NCBI GenBank assembly: GCA_009783265.1
Contig: WRHM01000001.1
Location: forward strand, 1 to 64,000
Direction of reading: 5' to 3'
Origin: Oscillospiraceae bacterium
Lineage (GTDB): Bacteria; Bacillota; Clostridia; Oscillospirales; WRJC01
Length of the DNA stretch: 64,000 nucleotides
The notes under the pieces were generated by a model that saw nothing but the letters and a program-made list of their open reading frames with translations, did not search any database and was not told where the DNA came from. Both the position numbers and the translations under genes were made by a program. Shown here piece after piece: positions 10,136 to 21,800 of this stretch (positions within the stretch are counted from its first letter, which is position 1; every line of letters begins with the position of its first letter).

Positions 10136-10201
10136 AATTACGTATTGACAAAATTAAAATTGTGTGTTATGATAATTATGTAATAGCGCAATTACGTAAT
10201 T
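10136..10201 (+). promoter_or_regulatory. Promoter with three AATTACGTAATT-like operators
   Basis: The promoter is TTGACA (10145-10150), 17 nt, TATGAT (10168-10173). Three related boxes surround it: AATTACGTATT at 10136 overlapping the -35, AATTATGTAATA at 10174 just after the -10, and the perfect palindrome AATTACGTAATT at 10190. The placement predicts repression of the downstream ArsR-like regulator gene by its own product. Confidence 0.7.
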
Positions 10202-10239
10202 TAAAATTTTATTTAGTTATTTTATGGAGGTAAATTTAT

Positions 10240-10815
10240 ATGGAAAGAAATCTTGAAAATGAAATCGACGAGTTAAAAAATCAGCTAAAAGAAATAAAAG
10301 AGTTGCTTATTTCAAGAAAAGAACCAAAAATAGGGGAATGGAATCCCGAAAATGAAAAAAAGATTGATGACGTAAGAGAATGGGCTAAAGAAACAAATAA
10401 CGAATTAGGCGCAATGTTTTATTATGGCTTTTTTTCGAGAGAACATTACGGAGCAAAGTGGGATTTACGCGATGGTATAAATGATCTTATGAATATGCCG
10501 CAGGAGAAACTTTCGGTTGTTTTATCATCCCTCGGCAATCAACAACGCTGGGAAATTCTGTGCGCCCTCTTAAAAAAGCCTATGACCGTTGCGCAAATCA
10601 TGGAAGAGTTTGACATGAAAACGAGCGGCAAAGCATATCATCATCTTAAAAGTTTGATAGCGGCAGATTTGTTGGAGGAAGTTAAAGATAAAGATGTTGA
10701 AAAAGGATCATATTCAGTAAAGGGACATAGAGTAGCGGGAATTATACTTGTATTGACAGGAGTTCAAAAACTAACTGACACGGTATATAGTAGCGGCGAA
10801 TGGAATTTAGAATAA
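10240..10815 (+). CDS. ArsR-like winged-helix transcriptional regulator
   Basis: The 191-residue protein has a charged, coiled-coil-like N-terminus (1-35) and a C-terminal winged helix (about 85-180) with LSSLGNQQRWEILCALLKKP and the recognition helix region MKTSGKAYHHLKSLIAADL, as in ArsR/HTH_20 proteins. No metal-binding Cys cluster is seen, so the signal is unknown. ATG follows ATGGAGG at normal spacing. The promoter carries three copies of a palindrome, which suggests autoregulation. It is monocistronic and ends in a strong terminator. Confidence 0.82.
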   Translation: MERNLENEIDELKNQLKEIKELLISRKEPKIGEWNPENEKKIDDVREWAKETNNELGAMFYYGFFSREHYGAKWDLRDGINDLMNMPQEKLSVVLSSLGNQQRWEILCALLKKPMTVAQIMEEFDMKTSGKAYHHLKSLIAADLLEEVKDKDVEKGSYSVKGHRVAGIILVLTGVQKLTDTVYSSGEWNLE

Positions 10816-10827
10816 AACAAAAATCAC

Positions 10828-10854
10828 GGGCGGCATTAAATGCCGCCCGCCTTT
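10828..10854. terminator. Terminator between convergent regulator and nifJ
   Basis: GGGCGGCA-TTAAA-TGCCGCCC with a following CCTTTTGT on the plus strand. It lies between two convergent genes and may serve both. Confidence 0.75.
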
Positions 10855-10880
10855 TGTATTATTTATCTTTATTTATCTTT

Positions 10881-13800
10881 TTAAATATTATAATAATCCA
10901 CAAGTTTAGTCAGTCTCGAATATTTTAATTTAGCGTCAATTTCGGCGTTTTCAAATAGTTTTTTCGCCCTCTCAGGGAACTTGCGCGTGAGCGAGCTGTA
11001 TCTGTTCTCAGTTTTTATAAACTCCATGAATGACCCCGTCGGCTCTTTTGAATCAAGCGAGAACGGATTCTGTCCCGCTGTGAAAAGCGTAGGATTAAAC
11101 CTGAATAAATGCCAGTACCCTGCCGCAACCGCAAGTTTTTCTTCCGCCATAGAATTGCCCATGCCGAGTTTTATTCCGTGATTGATACACGTAGAATATC
11201 CTATCACAACTGACGGCCCGTCATAATTCTCAGCCTCGACTATCGCTTTTATGCACTGGTTAAAATCTGCGCCCATTGCGATCTGAGCAACATAAACATA
11301 ACCGTAACTCATCGCGATACCTGCCAGATCTTTTTTCTTCTGGCCTTTGCCTGCGGCCGCAAACTGCGCGACTGAGCCTGTCGGGGTAGCTTTCGACGCT
11401 TGCCCGCCTGTATTCGAGTAAACTTCTGTGTCAAACACAAATATATTTATGTCAAGCCCCATTGCAATCGAGTGATCCAGTCCGCCGAAACCTATATCAT
11501 ACGCCCAGCCGTCTCCGCCGAATATCCAGAACGATTTTTTGATAAATACGTCTTTCATCGCGAGTAATTGACGTGCAAGAGTACATGCGTCACACGGACA
11601 TACATCGTCTTTTGTATAAGTCTTTCCTTCCCAAACTATGCCTTCCATATCAATTCCATCCTCAAGCACAGCGATTAACGCGGCAGACGATACTTTTGAC
11701 AGATTTCCGTCGTTCATTGTGTCAAGCCACTTCTGACCTGCCTCTTTAATATCAGCCTCTGCGTAGTCGATAGCAATAAGCTGTTTTACAAGTTCAGCCG
11801 CTTTATCGCGTCTCTGAGCGACTGCGAGAGCCATTCCCAATCCATATTCGGCGTTGTCTTCAAACAACGAGTTCGCCCACGTCGGACCTTTGCCGTCTTT
11901 ATTCAACGTATAAGGCGTAGCCGGAGCGGAACCGCCCCAAATCGACGAACAGCCCGTAGCGTTCGCTATATACATTCTGTCGCCGAACAACTGGGTGACA
12001 AGTTTTGCGTAGGGCGTTTCGCCGCAGCCCGCGCAAGCTCCCGAAAATTCAAACAACGGCTGCTTGAACTGGCTGCCTTTGACTGATTCGGGCTTGAATT
12101 TCGCAAGAACCGTTTCGTCGTCTGTATATTTATAAGCAAGTTCTATATTATCTTTTTTATCCATCTGTGAATCTATCGGCTTCATGACAAGGGCTTTTTC
12201 GCCTTTTCTTCCCGGACATACATTCGCGCATGAGCCGCAGCCCGTGCAGTCAAGAGTAGAGACTGTCATCGCGAATTTATATCCCGGAACCCCGGTCATA
12301 GCGATTGTATCAAGATTAGCAGGAACTTCGTCGTTTTCCGGTATCGCGAGAGGTCTGATAACTGCGTGCGGACAAACATAAGAGCAGAAATTACACTGTA
12401 TGCAGTTTTCCGAAACCCAGCACGGAACATCGACTGCTATGCCGCGTTTTTCATAAGCCGCCGAACCCTGAGGGAATGTGCCGTCCGCGTCTTTGAATAT
12501 AGAGACGGGGAGGTCGTCGCCTTTTTGAGCGTTTACAGGATTTAATATATCCCTGATAAAATCAGTTATTTCAGGCCGTCCGGCAATTTCTTTTGCGGTT
12601 ATATCTTCAACGGCGTTTGCCCACTCTGCCGGGACTTTTATTTCTTTTACGTTTACAAGCCCTTCGTCGATACATTTATAGTTCATGTTTACGACTTCTT
12701 CGCCCTTGCTGCCATAAGATTTTACGACTGCGTCTTTCAAGAATTTAACCGCGTCGTCTATTGGTATAATATTCGCGAGCTTGAAAAATACTGTCTGGAG
12801 AATCATATTCATGCCGAGGCCGCGTTTGTTTATGCTTCTGGCTATGCCTATGCCGTCGATAGTATAAAACTTAGCTTTTTTATTCGCGAGATCGCGTTTT
12901 ATTTTCGCGGGCAGCCTGTTTTCGCAATCGGCCAAATCCCAAGCGCAGTTTAACACGAACGTTCCGCCGTCTTTTAAATCTTTTGTTATATCGTATTTAT
13001 CGACATAAGACGGATTATGGCACGCGACATAGTCGGCTTTTGAGACATAATAAGTCGAGCGTATAGGTTTATCTCCAAATCTCAAATGCGAAATCGTCAC
13101 GCCGCCGCTCTTTTTTGAGTCGTATGCGAAATATGCCTGAGCGTATTTATCGGTATGGTCGCCGATTATTTTAATAGCGTCTTTGTTTGCGCCGACTGTG
13201 CCGTCAGAGCCCAAACCCCAGAACTTGCACGAAACCGTCCCTGCCGGGGTAGTGTCGGGATTTTCGCCCATCGGGAGAGATAAATTAGTTACGTCGTCCT
13301 CTATGCCGATAGTGAAATTACCCTGCGGAAATTCTTTTTTGAGATTTTCGTAAACTGATATAATATTAGCAGGCGTCGTGTCTTTCGAGCCTAAGCCGTA
13401 GCGTCCTCCGGCTACGGGGATATTAGCGAATTTTGAGCCGGTCAGAGCAGTAACTACGTCGAGATATAACGGCTCTCCTAAAGCTCCGGGTTCTTTTGTC
13501 CTGTCAAGCACGGCGATTTTTTTGACTTTGTCGGGTATAGCGTCAATTAATAAATCCCTGTTGAACGGTCTGTATAATCTGACTTTAACAAGCCCGGTTT
13601 TTTCGCCTTTTGAATTAAGATAATCAACGGTTTCTTCTATTGTGTCGCAGACAGAACCCATAGCGATTATGATTTTTTCAGCGTCGGGCGCGCCGTAGTA
13701 GTTAAACGGCTTATAATTTGTCCCGGCTTTTTTATTTACTTCGTCCATGTAATTTATAACTATATCTGTAATCGCGTCGTAATAGGGATTGCAGGCTTCT

Positions 13801-14486
13801 CTTGCCTGAAAGAATATATCCGGGTTCTGAGCAGTTCCCCTTAAAACCGGGTGATCGGGGTTTAACGCCCTGTCCCTGAAAGCCTGAACGGCGTCCATGT
13901 CTATCATTTCTTTAAGCTCGTCATAGTCCCATGCTTCTATTTTCTGGACTTCGTGGCTTGTTCTGAACCCGTCAAAGAAATTTAAGAAAGGCACTCTGCC
14001 TTTAATTGCCGACAGATGCGCGACAGCTCCCAGATCCATGACTTCCTGAGGGTTGGTCGCGCACATCATGGCAAATCCCGTCTGTCTGCAAGCCATAACG
14101 TCCGAATGGTCGCCGAAAATAGACAGGGCATGAGTTGCAAGCGTTCTTGCCGACACGTGAATTACGCCGGGCAGCAATTCTCCGGCTATTTTGTACATAT
14201 TGGGAATCATGAGAAGCAACCCCTGAGACGCTGTAAACGTAGTCGTCAACGCTCCCGCCGCCAGAGAGCCGTGAACAGTTCCGGCTGCTCCTGCTTCTGA
14301 TTGCATTTCCATTACCTTGACAGTCTGACCGAAGATATTTTTCAGTCCGTTAGCCGCCCATTCGTCTGCCATTTCCGCCATAACCGACGACGGGGTTATC
14401 GGGTATATCCCCGCAACTTCAGTAAATGCGTAAGCGACGTGCGAAGCGGCGGTGTTTCCGTCCATAGTTTTCTTTTTTCTTGCCAT
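10881..14486 (-). CDS. nifJ: Pyruvate:ferredoxin (flavodoxin) oxidoreductase
   Basis: The 1201-residue single-chain enzyme converts pyruvate and CoA to acetyl-CoA, CO2 and reduced ferredoxin, the key step of anaerobic pyruvate use. The domain order is complete: N-terminal POR domain with GIYPITPSSVMAE, the transketolase-like CoA domain, the EKR domain, two 4Fe-4S motifs (CIQCNFCSYVC near 693 and CTGCGSCANVC near 748), then the thiamine-diphosphate domain with the cluster Cys pair CAGCGE and GDGWAYDIG. Length is slightly above the usual 1170-1190. An AGGAGG precedes the ATG and a promoter lies at 14532-14561. It is monocistronic. Confidence 0.97.
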   Translation of the reverse strand: MARKKKTMDGNTAASHVAYAFTEVAGIYPITPSSVMAEMADEWAANGLKNIFGQTVKVMEMQSEAGAAGTVHGSLAAGALTTTFTASQGLLLMIPNMYKIAGELLPGVIHVSARTLATHALSIFGDHSDVMACRQTGFAMMCATNPQEVMDLGAVAHLSAIKGRVPFLNFFDGFRTSHEVQKIEAWDYDELKEMIDMDAVQAFRDRALNPDHPVLRGTAQNPDIFFQAREACNPYYDAITDIVINYMDEVNKKAGTNYKPFNYYGAPDAEKIIIAMGSVCDTIEETVDYLNSKGEKTGLVKVRLYRPFNRDLLIDAIPDKVKKIAVLDRTKEPGALGEPLYLDVVTALTGSKFANIPVAGGRYGLGSKDTTPANIISVYENLKKEFPQGNFTIGIEDDVTNLSLPMGENPDTTPAGTVSCKFWGLGSDGTVGANKDAIKIIGDHTDKYAQAYFAYDSKKSGGVTISHLRFGDKPIRSTYYVSKADYVACHNPSYVDKYDITKDLKDGGTFVLNCAWDLADCENRLPAKIKRDLANKKAKFYTIDGIGIARSINKRGLGMNMILQTVFFKLANIIPIDDAVKFLKDAVVKSYGSKGEEVVNMNYKCIDEGLVNVKEIKVPAEWANAVEDITAKEIAGRPEITDFIRDILNPVNAQKGDDLPVSIFKDADGTFPQGSAAYEKRGIAVDVPCWVSENCIQCNFCSYVCPHAVIRPLAIPENDEVPANLDTIAMTGVPGYKFAMTVSTLDCTGCGSCANVCPGRKGEKALVMKPIDSQMDKKDNIELAYKYTDDETVLAKFKPESVKGSQFKQPLFEFSGACAGCGETPYAKLVTQLFGDRMYIANATGCSSIWGGSAPATPYTLNKDGKGPTWANSLFEDNAEYGLGMALAVAQRRDKAAELVKQLIAIDYAEADIKEAGQKWLDTMNDGNLSKVSSAALIAVLEDGIDMEGIVWEGKTYTKDDVCPCDACTLARQLLAMKDVFIKKSFWIFGGDGWAYDIGFGGLDHSIAMGLDINIFVFDTEVYSNTGGQASKATPTGSVAQFAAAGKGQKKKDLAGIAMSYGYVYVAQIAMGADFNQCIKAIVEAENYDGPSVVIGYSTCINHGIKLGMGNSMAEEKLAVAAGYWHLFRFNPTLFTAGQNPFSLDSKEPTGSFMEFIKTENRYSSLTRKFPERAKKLFENAEIDAKLKYSRLTKLVDYYNI

Positions 14487-14531
14487 TAAAAAATCCTCCT
14501 GTATTGTTTCTTATAATATTTTAATTCTTAT

Positions 14532-14561
14532 ATCTTAGCATATTTTATAACAAAATGTAAA
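14532..14561 (-). promoter_or_regulatory. Probable nifJ promoter
   Basis: On the minus strand: TTTACA, 18 nt, TAAGAT, about 45 nt before the nifJ start. Confidence 0.55.
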
Positions 14562-14578
14562 TATAAAATGTTAAAATT

Positions 14579-15409
14579 CTAATTTAACTTGAATTTTTTT
14601 ACCTGCATTTTTGTTTTGGGCATGTTTATGTCAAACAAAGTAAACCGGGCGATATATTCGTCCTCTAAAATCTGAGCGTCAAAATCCGCCCCGTTTCCAC
14701 ACATATATAATTCAACTTTTGTTTTTGCGTAATCTATTTTCACGTCGTCGAAACTCAGGACAAAATATCTGTACCTGTCCGTATCTTTGCCAAATGCAGT
14801 TTGGTCCGCCTCTAAAAACACATAATCCGAATTTGCGCCGTATTCGTCTATTTCATCAGCAGCAATATCGTTATCGACAACAGAGACTTTAAGATAATAC
14901 TTAAAAAACGGTATCAAACTGTTTAAATCCGAATTTATATCCGCCATTCTGTTGTTTTTGCACCTTACAGTCAACTGCAGATTTTCCGCGCTTTCAAGAT
15001 AATATATTTTATCGGCAAATAACGCGTCCCCCAACGCGAAAGCATTCCGTATATCTATCCTGTACATGACAAAGTCATCTTTTAAATTTGCATAAGCTCT
15101 CTCGATTTTTTCGTTTTTTGCGATATAATTCTTTAATTCTTTTGGATCTCCTGTAGATATTAGCCTGAATACTACAATTAACAGTATCAGTATACACATC
15201 AAATATACGATCCGTTTAAACCATCGCCACATCCAGGATTGCTTTTTATCTTTATTTTCATCATATTCGCCGTCATAATTTTCATTGTGCTGGTAATCTA
15301 TAAAAATCCCCTGCCTTTTATTTAATTTTTTGCCTGATTCAAAGATACCAATAATTATATCATATATCCGTAAATAATTCAATGATAAATTAATAATTAT
15401 AATATGCAC
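14579..15409 (-). CDS. Hypothetical single-pass membrane protein
   Basis: I do not recognise the family. The protein has a short charged N-terminus, one membrane helix (YLMCILILLIVVFRLI) and an extracytoplasmic domain of about 190 residues with alternating beta-like segments. The ORF-track start at 15409 has no ribosome binding site. The best Shine-Dalgarno (AGGCAGGGG) lies just before ATT at 15307 in this frame, and the next ATG is at 15232, immediately before the helix. The true start is therefore probably 15307 (ATT) or 15232. Its stop lies about 18 nt from the nifJ promoter. Confidence 0.6.
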   Translation of the reverse strand: MHIIIINLSLNYLRIYDIIIGIFESGKKLNKRQGIFIDYQHNENYDGEYDENKDKKQSWMWRWFKRIVYLMCILILLIVVFRLISTGDPKELKNYIAKNEKIERAYANLKDDFVMYRIDIRNAFALGDALFADKIYYLESAENLQLTVRCKNNRMADINSDLNSLIPFFKYYLKVSVVDNDIAADEIDEYGANSDYVFLEADQTAFGKDTDRYRYFVLSFDDVKIDYAKTKVELYMCGNGADFDAQILEDEYIARFTLFDINMPKTKMQVKKFKLN

Positions 15410-15506
15410 TTAATTTTTTGCGTCTTAAGAAATCTCCAAAAAATTTCGCGAAATGTATAAATTTGTTGAAATTTAAAGGAATATGCTGAAATTTTATTAA
15501 AAACGC

Positions 15507-15535
15507 TTGCATTTTTATAAGTTTTGTAATATAAT
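15507..15535 (+). promoter_or_regulatory. Promoter for the giant adhesin gene
   Basis: TTGCAT, 17 nt, TATAAT. The -10 is consensus and the spacer is ideal. It is about 270 nt from the start codon. Confidence 0.6.
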
Positions 15536-15604
15536 AGACAAGATACGCTGTCTTTTTATACACAAATTTGTAAAATGTGTAAAAGTCTGCAACTTTATGT
15601 AAGC

Positions 15605-15630
15605 AAAGCCCCCTTTCAAAATGGGGCTTT
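15605..15630. repeat. Palindrome AAAGCCCC...GGGGCTTT in adhesin leader
   Basis: An 8-bp inverted repeat around CTTTCAAAAT. A similar palindrome lies at 38263. In the leader transcript it would fold as a hairpin; a role in attenuation is possible but there is no clean T run. Confidence 0.6.
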
Positions 15631-15802
15631 CCAGCAGGGCGCGTAATTTTTATAATATTTACAAAATATGGCGAAAAAACCATGGTGAATTATGGCAAGT
15701 ATTTTTTGGGTAAGCAGAGGGAAAAATAGAAAAAATTAAATGTAAAATCTCTTAAAGCGTAATTCCAAGATAATTTACATATATATTATACGGAGGTCAT
15801 TA

Positions 15803-18800
15803 ATGACAAAAATGAACAAAATAAGAAAAAAGATATTAATTTTTATAATTGTAATAAATATGATAGCCGGGATTTTGCCCGGCGGTATTATTGCGCCGCT
15901 TATATCACATGCGGAGCCAGAATTGCCGGGTGAAATAACAGAGCAAACGCCGGAAGAAACAACTGAATCAGAGCCTGAGGAGACTACAGATTATACGCCG
16001 TATACGCCCGAGGAAACGACTGAATCAAAAACCGAAGAAACCACAGAGCCTGAACCGGAAACAACTACTGAGGCTGAGCCAGAGGAAACTACAGAACCCG
16101 AAGAAGCCCCTGAACCCCCAAAAGAATTAAAGCCCATTGACGAATTGAGGGAAGAAGTCAGAGCCATATCACAACTTATGCGGGGCGCGTTTAGTCTGGA
16201 AGGCGATTTTCAGGACGTCGTTACACAGATTTTAAGTAAATCCGTAAGCGGCACCGGATTATATCTTGATGATGAAAGATTGGATTCCGGCGCGGTGGTG
16301 TCTCTTTACGATGAAATTACCCTGAGATATGACTTTGAAATTGAAACTGATGAAATTTTAGCGCTTGCCGAAAACCTATATGTGCCTTTTTTGATTCCCA
16401 TTCCGGAAAATATTGCTTTAGGGGATGATACTGCATTCCCGTTTATTATTAAAGTCAATCTGGATGGCGTTATTTATGTTATCGGGATAGCTGAAATAAC
16501 AGGCGGCGAGGCTTATATTACTTTTAAAGGCGATTATGCCGACGGTGTGGAAGAATTAAATTTCTGGGAGCAGGAGCTTGATGAATTTATATTTATTGAA
16601 TATGCATATTTTGAATTGCCTTGCGGCATAAGCGATACAGAAGATGAAACTGTCGAAATAGTTTTACTTCCGGAAGGCGACGACCCGCTTATTATTTATA
16701 TTTTGGAAAACCAGAAAAGCAAACATGAAATCGAAAAAGAATGTAAGGTTTATGATAAAGATAGCTTGATTTTTACATGGGAGATAACATATACTCCCGG
16801 AGCGATAACAGACGAATCCGATTACCCGTTGACTGTAATGGACACGTTTGATAATTCCAAGCACGTTTTTGTGCCGGGCAGTCTGGTTATTGAACGGGGA
16901 GACGAGAAACTCACCGGAAGCGTCAGTCATATTCCGGGCAAAACCGTTGTCAGTTATGAACTTGAAGAATATAACCCTGCCCCGATAACGATAACTTACC
17001 AGACAAGGCTCGCGGACGATGAGCTTGGATACCATGTAGTAAATACTACAGGATATACAAATATCTATGGAGCCCCGGATTCATTGATAACAAACAGTGT
17101 CACGCTGGTTGATGATAACGACGTAACACTTCTTGAGCCTGTGAGCGCAGAAATCATAGTGGAAGGCAAAGATAAAGTCTGGTCGTATAAAAGAGGTACG
17201 CAGTCCGGGCGTATTATCAACTGGACTGTAACGATACACACGCTTGGACGCGACCTTGATAATCTCGTGATAACCGACGATTTGCCGACAGGGTTGACTC
17301 TAACGGGCGGCGTTACGGTCACAAATCTTGACACAGGTACGGCAGCCGACGCTATAATTACGCCGACGACTACTTCGTTTGGCGTTACAATAAACGAGCC
17401 GTATGCCGAAAAAGGCTATACACTCTCTTACAGCACCACTATTGACGACAACTATTTTGATACGTCTTACGGAGGCTCGTTCACCAATACCGCGGAAGTG
17501 GACTTTGACTGGAATCATTATGATTATAACGGCGAGACCGGCACAACTGAAGAAACCAAACGCCCGGCTGCCTATAGTATTGGGGATTTTAACGTGGTTG
17601 GCAAAAGCGGTTCGTATAACCGCGCCACCCATGAAATAACTTGGTCGGTTACAGTGAACCCATATAACGTAGATGTTATATCCGGTACGATAACCGATGA
17701 TTTAAGCACGCGCGGTCAGACTTATGTTGACGGGAGTTTCAATTCGGGAAACCCTCTGATTACTCTGGATGACGTAAGCTTTGACAATAAAATATTAACC
17801 ATCGATGTCGGCAATATCGGGACTGCCAGTTATTCATACACATTTAAAACAACAGTTGACGACCCGGCGATTTTTGCAGGGAATGACTCCTATGATATAT
17901 ATAATGCGCTTGTAGGAAGATATTATTATAACTCAGTGACTTTTGTAGGCGATATACAGTTACGCGTTCCTGACCCCACTGATGAAGACCCTGAGCCTGA
18001 CCCGAGCGACTATGTTTATCACGTCACTACTTCCGCAACAGGATCGGCATGGGTCACCAGCCGCATGATTGATAAATCAGGCGTAGGTTTTAACTATAAC
18101 ACGGGCAGGGCAACGTGGCAATTAATAATAAACAAAAACAATATGGCTATGACAAACGCCGTATTGACGGATATTGTTCCGGTCGGGCAGACATTTGTCC
18201 CCGGTTCGGTAAGCATTACCGGCATGGTGGTTGATGAAGATTACACTGTAAACTATAACGGCGAGACTATAGTAGAAGACGATACCCTTATTATCATAAT
18301 TCCCGAAGTTACCGCTCAAACCACAATAACCTATCAGACGGAAATAAATCCGAATCTTAGCGCCGATTTCAAAAACCAACTGCTGGTCGATATTGAAAAT
18401 TCGGCTACATTGGTTCATGACGTTCACCCGGGGCTGACTGAGAGCGCAACGATTACGGTGGAGAACAACATCGTTGACAAAGCAGGCAGCTTTAATGCAG
18501 AAGACAGAGCAATCTCTTATGAAGTAAATTTGAACCTTAACGCCATGACGTTTGCAGGAGCGACGATAACAGATATAATCCCTCCGGGATTGCAGCTTGA
18601 TATTAGCAGCGTGACACTGTGGAACGCCAATGTTGACTCGAACGGGAATTTTACCAAAACCGATGAAAAATTTTATTATGATGATCCGGCTTTTTCATAT
18701 ACTTTGAATTCATTCACGTTAAAATTTCCGGACGGAAACGGAAGATATATATTGGCCTATGACTGCTATATCACCAATGTTTCTTTGCGTCCGTATAAAA

Positions 18801-21800
18801 ACGATATTCGTTTAAACGATACAGGCGGGGTTGACGGGCCGCCGGCCGAAAGCGAAGATGAAATTGATATAGGCAGCAGCGGTACGGGCGTAAGCAGCAA
18901 AAGGGTAAAACTGAATATCGTAAAAGTTGATAATCTACGCACCGGGGTCACGCTTCCCGGAGTGAAGTTTGAGTTATACCAGAAAATCGGCACTTCCGAA
19001 TCCGCTCCCGAAGTTAAAATCATGGAGGGCGAAACCGACGCAAACGGCGAGATTAGCTTTTATCCGTTAAAAAATGGCAACAAATATATATTGAGAGAAG
19101 TAGATGGAGTGGACGGCTATGATGATTTAACTTCAATAAACGTGGTGAAAAATATTGTTGACGGTGTAACTGTTGATCCAAAAGTACTTGGTAAAAACGA
19201 ATTAGTTCTGACGATTACACAAGATGGCGGAAACACGGAGTTTTTAGAGGTGGCAAATGAGCCGCAACTTGGTTATATTAAGTTCACAAAACTGACAGAC
19301 CGCGCGGAAAAAGGCGTTTTTGAACCCGTAGGCGAAGATGAAGCGTGCTTCCGAATCACGGACCAAACTCCGGGCAGCGACTATACAGATGAAACTTATA
19401 CAGACGAAGACGGGATAGTGTTCTTCGCGAATCTGCCGCCGTTCGGTATATATAAAGTAGAAGAAATAATAACCCCGCCATATCACACGCCTGCTGCGCC
19501 GTTTTATGTGGAAATAGATGTGTATGGAGATTCTTACATTGACGATCCTGAACACTCTGGTGAAAAAATAGAAGCTTTCGGCTTTAATGACGATTCCGTA
19601 GTGGAAAATGTTTATTTCCGTCCGGATTTGATTATCACGAAAACCAAAGCTAACGGCACAACGCCGATTGAAGACGTGACTTTTGAATTGTGCGACGCAG
19701 AGGGCGATTCTTTTGCCCCTCCGGTTACTGCAACGACGGATTCATTAGGGAAAGCGATATTTTATGACCTCTACGGCGGCGACAGTTATGTAATTAAAGA
19801 AGTAGGCACACCTCTTACAGGATATTATGAGACGGGTAAATATAATACCGGAGTTGTAAATCAGGCAGAAGATTACACGTTGCTATGGCGCAACTACGAA
19901 CATGCGGCGTCTCTGGAAGTGACGAAAGTCGATGAGATGCGTACTGGCGTATTGTTGAGTGGCGCGGAATTTGAGTTGTATCGCGACAACGGGTCAGGTA
20001 CTGCTCCAGCTGGAACTGCGATTGCTACTGAGACAACTGCCGCAAACGGCAAACTAACATTTACAAACTTGTCTCTTAATCAGAATACGACGGCATTAAC
20101 GATAAATGCAGAGCCAACGCTTTTGTCAACGGATTATTGGCTGGTGGAAACGGTTGCTCCAACCGGATATATTTTAGATCCAACGCCGAAAAAAGTTACG
20201 CTTAATCCGGCAACAGGGGGAGCGACCCCGCGAACTTACACATACACTGCAACGGTGACGAATGAGCCGATAGAACATGGTTTAATAGATTTAATATTCA
20301 CTAAGTACAGCAATAAAAGCAGTCCATATACTTTGGGGTCTCCGTTAGGAGCTACTCTCGACGGCGTTTCATTCACAATGACCGACCAAACAACGGGGAG
20401 TGATCTTGTCCGTACTGCTACGAGTGATGCTGGCGGCGTGGTTACGTTTACTGATATTCCGTTTGGAACGTATAGGATACACGAAGTTGCTCCTGTACTA
20501 TATCATAAACCTTTAGTGGATTTTTACGTTACATTTGATGATGCCGGAAATTGCACAAGTTTTAATGGGAAGTCAAATCCTGAACCCGGTGATTTTGTTA
20601 TAGTAAACGAGATATTTAATCCAAGCTTAATCATCACGAAAACTGAGGCTAACGGCACGACTGCGATTTCGGGCGTTGTATTTGAATTGTGTGATTCTGC
20701 TGGCAATTCGTTTGGTACGCCAATATATGCGACGACGAATGGAAGCGGACAAGCGACATTTACGGGACTATTGGGCGGGGACACTTATGTGGTGAAAGAA
20801 GTTGACACGCCTCTTACAGGATATTATGAGACGGGTGAATATACAATAGGACCGATTAATCAATCAGGAAACTATACTTACACATGGAAAAACTACGAAC
20901 ATGCGGCAAGCATTGAAGTGACGAAAGTAGATAAAATGCGTACTGGCGTGAAAGTAGAGGGCGCGACGTTTGAACTGTACGATAATGCGCTTTGCACTGG
21001 CGATCCTGTAGGGTCTGCGACCACAAACGGGAGTGGCATAGCGACATTCGCGAATCTACCGCTTACTCAAACAACGCCGTTAACGATAAACACAGAGCCG
21101 GTGCTGGAGTCAACGGATTATTGGCTGGTTGAAGTAGATGAAGCTGACGGGTATATATTAAACAGTACGTCATCAAAAGTTACGCTTAATACACGCACGG
21201 AAGTGAACCGTGTAACGATAGAGAACGAACCAGTTACGGCTGATTTGGACTTCACGAAATACACCGACAGAGATTCAGGCGCAACGCTTGCGGGAGCAGT
21301 GTTTAGTATAACCGACCAGACGACAGGCAGCGATTTTACACAGACAGCGTTGGTAACCGGAACAGACGGCTTGGTAAGCTTCACCGACATACCGTTTGGT
21401 CGGTATCTTGTAGAGGAGATAACAACGCCGGATTATCATACTACGGTGACCCGATTCTATATTGAAATAGATACAGCGGGTAAAATCGTCAGATTTGACG
21501 ATTTATATGACGACGGTGATGAACTTGACGGTGATTTTGAAGTGACGAATTTGATAAAGCGTACCACGCTGACAATCACGAAACGGAACGATCTCGGAAC
21601 GGCGATGAACGGCGTAGAGTTCCAATTATACCGTGTGGTGGAAGAAGCCGAAATCCCTATAGGCTCTGCATTGCTTACAAACTCGTCAGGCATCGTGCAA
21701 TTCACAGGTCTTATGGGCGGTGAAAAGTATCGGGTGAAAGAAGTAGGCACACCGCTTACAGGATATTATACAACAGGTGTATATGAGTTGACGACTGTAA

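Larger units (their letters stand above)
15410..15802 (+). other. Long leader/intergenic region before the giant adhesin gene
   Basis: This 393-bp AT-rich stretch contains a plus-strand promoter (15507-15535), the 8-bp-stem palindrome at 15605, and a strong GGAGG before ATG 15803. The transcript would have a leader of about 260 nt. The 97-residue minus-strand ORF inside is low-complexity with no ribosome binding site and is not supported. Confidence 0.55.

Noticed and set aside
15390-15683. 97-residue minus-strand ORF before the adhesin gene
   Set aside because: Low-complexity, AT-rich, no ribosome binding site, overlaps the adhesin promoter and leader.
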